Below, in pieces: positions 60,204 through 64,000 of a DNA stretch of 64,000 nt. The DNA is from Tipula vernalis (taxonomy: Eukaryota > Arthropoda > Insecta > Diptera > Tipulidae). The DNA lies in assembly GCA_958295665.1 (NCBI GenBank), contig OY282560.1:269429315-269493314 (forward strand), in the 5' to 3' direction. The notes beneath the pieces were generated by a model. It did not search any database, was not told the origin of the DNA, and was given only the letters and a program-made list of their open reading frames with translations. The stretch's first letter is position 1; each line of letters begins with the position of its first letter. A program made the position numbers and the translations under genes.

Positions 60204-60213
60204 ACGCTGATAT
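60204..60213. repeat. Jockey target duplication, 5' side
   Basis: ACGCTGATAT, one mismatch from 55406-55415. The element's 5' end (TTGGGGGTGCGC on the minus strand) begins at the next base. Confidence 0.75.
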
Positions 60214-60814
60214 TACACTATAATATTTCTTCATCTTTGAAATAATTTAATATTTAACGTGATATTCTAATAAGGATATATTAAAATATTTTTCTGTTTA
60301 GTATTTTTTTTATGATAGTTAGCTTCATGAAGCTAAATTTTACAATGTTTGTCTGACAGCTGCTCAGAACGGACGAATGAAACGATTGGCGAATGGGGAG
60401 TTACCAAAAAATTTAATGGAATATGGAAACTAGGAATTGTTTGACAATTTTGTTTAACAATTTTGTTTAACACTTTTTTGTTGAGTTTTGTGCCAAGGTT
60501 TCATCCAGCTTCAGTTTCTTGTGTCTTTTTTATTTAAGACCCACAAAAGTAATGCCAGATATTTCTGCTACTCAAGCATACACACATTTTTCTTCAATAT
60601 TGTTCACGTTTTCTAAATATTTTCCACGTTTACTAGAAATTTGACGTTTACCCAACTGTGGAAGATCACTAAAATGTTTGGTGCAGAGTAATAAGCAAAA
60701 TGTTATAAAAATACTAAATTATTTCTATGTTGTAGAAATACGATAGTGTAATATCAGCCTTACACATGTATTATATAGTATATGGCTCTAAAATACATTT
60801 TAATTTTAATATTT
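60214..60814. other. noncoding DNA
   Basis: AT-rich sequence with no supported gene. It would be the downstream flank of the minus-strand RING/PHD-like exon. Confidence 0.45.
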
Positions 60815-60838
60815 TTTATTGTTTAAACACAAACCAAT

Positions 60839-61120
60839 TTAATTCTGTGAAGAACATAACATACATTCATTTTTTATAATTTTAAAATCTGTTAAGCAAT
60901 TTTTATGCACGAATCGCTTGCAGGAAGCCCATTGGATTGTTGCTTTAAAATCTGAAATTTTTCCGAAACAAATTAAACACTTGTTGTCCATCGATTCTGT
61001 ATTTTTAGAAATAATATCCATGAGATAATGGCGATAATTAACCAATGCGCAGCTACTCACACCATCGTCTTCTGAATGCAGGCCTTCGAATAAATTACCA
61101 GTTGTAACGAACTGTTTCAA
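60839..61120 (-). CDS. RING/PHD-like zinc-finger terminal exon (partial gene)
   Basis: The minus-strand frame ends with a Cys/His cluster: CLICFGKI, then WASCKRFVHKNCL, then ECMLCSSQN at the terminus. The spacing CxxC ... C-x4-H-x2-C ... CxxC resembles RING or PHD-type zinc fingers, but two ligands of a classical RING are not obvious, so the fold is uncertain. The preceding part includes DGVSSCALVNYRHYLMDIIS. A polyadenylation signal AATAAA lies about 15-20 bp after the stop. Upstream, TTTTTTCAG near 61136 could be a splice acceptor, but an in-frame TAA follows it, so the exon start is unresolved. It may be the last exon of a host gene or a fragment. Confidence 0.4.
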   Translation of the reverse strand: MKQFVTTGNLFEGLHSEDDGVSSCALVNYRHYLMDIISKNTESMDNKCLICFGKISDFKATIQWASCKRFVHKNCLTDFKIIKNECMLCSSQN

Positions 61121-61136
61121 AATTTAACTCTCCTGA

Positions 61137-62079
61137 AAAAAGGCAAGGTCATCTAAAAAAAAACATGTTCGTTATCAGAAATTCTCCTGGTGGTCTATCG
61201 TGGTGGATGCAGCACATTGCCGGCTAGGTGGCAGTCCGTTGGGCGAGGATCTTTCCACCAACCACACAAGAGCTAGATAATGCTGCTTCTTGTTATTGAT
61301 ATTTCATTTGATGGAGAAAAAAGTCAACTTTCGCATCTATTATAACAAAAAAAAAACTTAGCTTGGTATCACAATATACTTGCACATTAATTATTATCAC
61401 AGCACTACTTTTATCACAAACAAATCAAACCGCTACAGCTCAGTGACCTCAGATGTCATGATCACTGTTTGCTGTACCCACCCAACCGTAAATGTACTAC
61501 CATGATAACGGCGTACCCATATGTGAAGCTGGAACTTAAATCATCATCAAGGCGTTTAACCGACCAATTTCATGTTATTAAATAACTAAATTTGCTCACA
61601 GTAAAACTCGAAAAAAACACATGATCACTTGTAGCAATAAAATAAATTCATGATAACGACCAGAAATATTAAGAACAAAAATTAAGAAATTTCGGTTAGC
61701 ATTCCACACAAATTTTATTAATAAATTAGAAATAAATAACTAAATATCATTAAATAGTGAACATAAATAGTACTAAAGAGAAATGCTTAACACTAAACTA
61801 TATAACTAAAATAGGTGCATGCATACAAAACAAAAGTTTCTAATTGCTTTACTTTAGAACCATGGCCCAACAAAAAAAAAACGTATCTAGTATTATAGGT
61901 TTTAATTTACAAAATTTAATTAAACATATATAATCTAGTTTATAATTAATAAATAAAAAAAATAATAATATAACGGGCTTACAATCTCCTCATTCTTTTG
62001 AAAAACAGTCAATTTCTCATAATTTAGATGGATCTACTGTATATGTTGCTATATGCATAGGATTGCGTCCATTTTAGAT
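61137..62079. other. noncoding DNA
   Basis: Mixed-composition sequence to about 61560, then strongly AT-rich. I find no coding, RNA or repeat feature that can be supported. Confidence 0.45.
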
Positions 62080-62815
62080 TATTATTATTATTTACTGGAG
62101 GGCCATGTGGGCGATAAGCCACCTCGCACCGCGACCTAAAAGATCTATTGTGCTGGACCCTACTTAATTATCCGTCCAGTCAATATTCAGGCTCTTAATG
62201 AATCTGACAATACTACTGGCCGGTACAAGATACATACTATCCGGGCTCATTGTTCTCCCTCCTAGATGTTGCAGTCTTTGCTGGAAAATGGCTGGGCAAT
62301 GGCACAGAACATGTTCCGCTGATTCCGCTTCCAGACCGCAGAAGCGGCATCCATCTGTCGTACTTAGGCCCATCTTCTTAAGGTGATACCTTAAGGGGAC
62401 ATGACCTGTGAGGAAGCCAGTAAGCAGCCTCAACTCAGGTTTTCTAAGTTCAAGACACTCCTTAACCCTGACAGACGAAGGTGATATAAATTTCTTCGCC
62501 TGCCGTAAACCTGGAATTCTGCGCCAGTAGGAGGACTTTTGAACATCCTCCCAGCGTTTTACCGCTGCTCTAAGGTGTCCCTTAGTGACACCGCAGAAGG
62601 GTTCTGGTCCAAAAAATGGAGAGGCAGAACCCTCACGGGCGAGGCCATCAGCTGCCTCGTTTCCTTCGATTCCAGTATGACCTGGCACCCACATAAGTGT
62701 TACCTTATTTGAGCCTGCCAGATGTTTAATAACCTTCAGACAATCCCATACCAGCCTTGACTCAACGGTACAAGACCTAAGAGCTTTTAAGGCTGATTGG
62801 CCGATTTTAGATTAA
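62080..62815 (-). pseudogene. LOA/I-group retrotransposon 3' end (RNase H and C-terminus), 5' truncated
   Basis: The minus-strand frame 62164-62694 encodes LMWVPGHTGIEGNEAADGLA (RNase H His and Asp), RLLTGFLTGHVPLRYHLKKM, CRFCGLEAESAEHVLCHCPA and FIKSLNIDWTDN. Upstream to about 62815 the frame continues with QSALKALRS, the preceding RNase H segment. Then homology stops, which is typical 5' truncation. The 3' UTR ends in AATAATAATAAT (plus strand 62079-62094). The C-terminal Cys/His motif is intact. It is related to, but clearly distinct from, the element at 21.8-26.5 kb. Confidence 0.88.
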
Positions 62816-64000
62816 GATGAACGTATGGTAAATAATTTTCTTCTCGCCAAATTTGTTTACCGTGGAACTTAGATTCGTCTGGTGTGATATAAGCAATTAT
62901 GGTGTTGTTTCACAATCGCTTGCTTTTCCGCGATTTCTAAATAGCAAACGAAACACCATAGTTAAAGTTCACATCAATAGTTTTGTACTCGACCAGCCCA
63001 ATAAAAAAAAATATGCATATAACAATAAAAATGTACCTTAAGGTTTTCGTCAATGCAAAAAACAAGTGGTGCACTGCTAATTACAAATCTTCAAATTGGT
63101 TTTGTTGGTAAAATGCAGGAATCAATTGTGTTGTATTTTACGGAATATAGCCCGTATTCCGATTTATTTTCACTCACTCAAACACACAACGACTAATTAA
63201 AGTTAAATTTATTTTTGGCTTGCTTTATTGTCAATACGTATTATGCCCTAGGGCGATCACTATGCAACTGACCTATGATCATATAATTTTTTATTTTGAA
63301 GCAAAAAAAAAAACAAACCCGTACAATACCAATAAAATAAATCGAAAGTCAAATTAACTGTCGCATTTTACCAAATACAATATTTTTTTATATACATGAA
63401 CATACATAATCATCATTTTTATCTTTAATTCTATTATATCAAATGAAGTGGTTTGCTGAAATTTCCTAAGTTTTTTACAGTGCGTAAGTAAATATAGCAA
63501 CCAAATAATTTGCCCCAATTAATCATGTGTTTTGTTAAATTTTGAATTTTCGACTTGTAACAAGCTGAAACTGTTACACAGTATAATAATATATTCTGCT
63601 GCATAAATTACTAAAGGTTCGCAATTAAAACCATCTTTTTGTTGTGGCAGCGAACTAATTGAATTTACCTCGAAATTCGGTACATGTTTCCCGTAAAATG
63701 TGAAAAGTTTATTGATAAATTTTTTTAATTTGTTACACTCTTTAAATTACCGCCTTATAGGGTTTAGCGGATCGTAAGTAATTATGTTCGATTTTTCGAA
63801 ATCTATGACAGCTGAAGTCCAGTGGCCTGCTTCACAGATAGGTATAATAGCATACCTATATTTATTACACAGTTCGATTTCTTTTTGTTTATTGTGATCG
63901 TTAATTGTCAAACTGACAGTCAAATTCGTTGAACACCAGCTAGCTGATTGTTTTAAAAATAAAAATGTATTATTCCGAAAAACAACATTTCAAAGGTGAA
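62816..64000. other. AT-rich noncoding DNA
   Basis: No coding, RNA or repeat feature is supported. One plus-strand open stretch of 62 codons at 62853 has no motif. Confidence 0.5.

Overview
The window is eukaryotic, repeat-dominated DNA from an insect, most likely a fly. This rests on very AT-rich intergenic sequence, no bacterial-style gene packing, and several transposon groups typical of insect genomes: Gypsy and BEL/Pao fragments, R1-, LOA/I-, CR1- and Jockey-type non-LTR retrotransposons, Tc1/mariner, piggyBac and hAT relatives, and a tRNA-derived SINE. The dipteran assignment is an inference. I found no intact host gene. Two short stretches may be host exons: a MADF-like first exon at 20267 and a RING/PHD-like terminal exon at 60839-61120 (minus). 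Nearly every other coding stretch is a decayed transposon protein, which suggests pericentromeric or other low-recombination heterochromatin.

Layout. 1-4.8 kb: AT-rich DNA with a Gypsy integrase tail and a BEL/Pao gag fragment. 4.8-12 kb: four DNA-transposon relics (a gutted mariner-type copy, a Tc1-type element with perfect 27-bp ends sitting inside a (TA)n tract, a hAT-like and a piggyBac fragment) and a near-complete mariner. 14.5-19 kb: a decayed R1-clade retrotransposon flanked on both sides by (AC)n, with a second, divergent R1 3' end fused behind it. 19-21.7 kb: a mariner relic, and a MADF-like exon split by a 756-bp TA-flanked element. 21.8-26.5 kb (minus): an RNase H-bearing LOA/I-group retrotransposon. 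27.3-31.1 kb: a foldback-like element whose inverted repeats of about 0.8 kb are built from 142-bp subunits. They enclose a single degenerate gene for a PIN-nuclease-like, cysteine-rich protein. 33.5-34.0 kb: a small foldback element made of a ~15-bp minisatellite.

34.4-48.3 kb is a satellite of about 73 head-to-tail 174-bp monomers arranged in higher-order repeats of 12, 6, 14 and 14 monomers. A SINE interrupts it, and it ends in an inverted segment. 49.4-52.9 kb (minus) is a CR1-like retrotransposon carrying a nested insertion with a 20-bp target duplication. 55.4-60.2 kb (minus) is a full-length, nearly intact Jockey-type element with target duplications. 62.1-62.8 kb is a truncated LOA/I-group 3' end.

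The pieces do not form a pathway. They record successive insertions, several of them nested or target-specific. The most unusual items are the PIN/CXC foldback element and the higher-order satellite.
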